This document shows, in pieces, positions 6,228 to 6,995 of a stretch of 6,995 nucleotides of DNA. Under the pieces are notes generated by a model. The model was not told the origin of the DNA, did no database searches, and was given only the letters and a program-made list of their open reading frames with translations. Made by a program: the position numbers and the translations under genes. The DNA is from Patescibacteria group bacterium. Its GTDB lineage: Bacteria; Patescibacteriota; Minisyncoccia; Phycocordibacterales; PALSA-1337. Location of the stretch: the NCBI GenBank assembly GCA_030917665.1, contig JAUPUH010000034.1, positions 1 through 6,995 on the forward strand. Reading direction: 5' to 3'. Positions within the stretch are counted from its first letter, which is position 1. Each line of letters opens with the position of its first letter.

Positions 6228-6995
6228 GTTTCTTCATTTCAACCGTGCCAGTCGTTCGGTCTTTAACTTCTACAGAATCTGATTCCAAAGTCTTTTCACT
6301 TATGACAATGCGTGTAGGAATTCCGATAAGATCGCTGTCAGCAAATTTTTCTCCTGGACGAGCATCTCGATCATCATAAAGAACTTCAACACCCTTCTTT
6401 GTCAGGCGTTCATAAAGCTTGTCTGCTTCTGCTTTCACTTTTCCATTCTTGTCTTCAATTGAAATCAGATGAATGGCAAAAGGTGCAATTGCTGCAGGCC
6501 ACACAAGACCCTTATCATCTGAAAGCACTTCAGCGACGGTTCCCATCACACGTCCTGGACCGATACCGTAGCTTCCCATAATTACAGGCCTTTTTTCTCC
6601 CTTATCATCAACATACTGAAGCTCAAATGCATCTGAAAACTTCGTGCCCAGAGAAAAAATGTTTCCGACCTCAACTGCTTTCTTTTCCATAAGATCCTCA
6701 CGCTTTAGGCCGAGGTCTGCTAGAACTTCATCATTCAAAACTTCTTTGTTAATTGCAATCTTTTTCTTTTCATCAACGAAAATCGAGTCTTCACCAGCAT
6801 CTGTAAGTGTTTGGAATTCATGAGAATACTTTGAGAAAGAGCCTCCAGATGCAAATGTTACATACGTCTTGTTTCCAAGTCCGAGCTTTTCAAAAATATT
6901 GATATAGCCCTGCTTTGCCTTTTCATAAAAATCAGCATGTTCCTGTTCTGTTCGAGTGAATGAGTATAGGTCCTTCATTAGAAACTCTCGTCCGC
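6214..6995 (-). CDS. proS: Prolyl-tRNA synthetase, class II, short form without editing domain; 5' end outside window
   Basis: Charges tRNA-Pro with proline. About 260 C-terminal residues are visible. The frame runs to the window edge and opens in motif 2, GREFLMKDLYSF; the first in-window Met is inside this motif and is not the start. After HEFQTLTDAGED only about 30 residues precede VEVGNIFSLGTKFSDAF. The long bacterial type carries an INS editing domain of about 180 residues there. Motif 3 is MGSYGIGPGRVMG. The anticodon-binding domain starts at WPAAIAPFAIHLISI and includes YDDRDARPGEKFADSDLIGIP. There is no C-terminal zinc domain of the eukaryote/archaeal type. The layout matches the insertion-free ProRS type of alphaproteobacteria and mitochondria. 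The 3' end overlaps mreB by 14 nt, so both are probably on one transcript. Confidence 0.94.
   Translation of the reverse strand, partial: GREFLMKDLYSFTRTEQEHADFYEKAKQGYINIFEKLGLGNKTYVTFASGGSFSKYSHEFQTLTDAGEDSIFVDEKKKIAINKEVLNDEVLADLGLKREDLMEKKAVEVGNIFSLGTKFSDAFELQYVDDKGEKRPVIMGSYGIGPGRVMGTVAEVLSDDKGLVWPAAIAPFAIHLISIEDKNGKVKAEADKLYERLTKKGVEVLYDDRDARPGEKFADSDLIGIPTRIVISEKTLESDSVEVKDRTTGTVEMKKHEGI

Noticed and set aside
6976..6978. ATG at 6978 (minus strand) as the start of proS
   Set aside because: The frame continues upstream as Gly-Arg-Glu-Phe-Leu, completing class II motif 2, so the Met is internal and the gene is cut by the window.

Overview
This window is a compact bacterial chromosome segment. 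Six minus-strand genes and the 5'-truncated end of a seventh run almost without gaps from position 6995 to 522. A single plus-strand gene fragment (1-438) converges on them. The standard bacterial code fits: Trp is TGG, and TAA, TAG and TGA all act as stops. The proteins look like those of Patescibacteria (CPR), perhaps a Parcubacteria-like lineage. The hints are unusually short cell-shape proteins, a short ProRS without the editing insertion, a divergent LysRS and overlapping genes. This placement is an inference from memory of such proteins, not a search result.

Layout in the direction of minus-strand transcription: proS (C-terminal part, cut by the window edge), mreB, mreC, a 98-residue three-helix membrane protein in the mreD position, and mrdA (PBP2). 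These five genes overlap or abut: 14-nt overlap, 23-nt overlap, 1-nt gap, 17-nt overlap. They are probably one transcript. After a 58-nt AT-rich gap come greA and lysS, 5 nt apart, which may have their own promoter in that gap. A strong hairpin with U-tracts on both sides (about 459-501) lies between lysS and the convergent plus-strand gene and probably ends transcription from both directions.

The mre/mrd genes form the elongasome: MreB filaments at the inner membrane, MreC and the MreD-like protein as membrane links, and PBP2 as the septum-independent peptidoglycan transpeptidase. The glycosyltransferase partner RodA is not in the window. Flanking them are translation and transcription housekeeping genes (ProRS, GreA, LysRS). 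The plus-strand fragment is the C-terminal barrel of a chymotrypsin-fold serine protease, probably secreted. It is visibly richer in GC than its neighbours.

I see no mobile element, CRISPR array, tRNA or rRNA, and no clear undescribed system. The points most worth a second look are the reduced MreD-like protein, two deviations at conserved LysRS active-site positions, and the GDSSGG protease motif.
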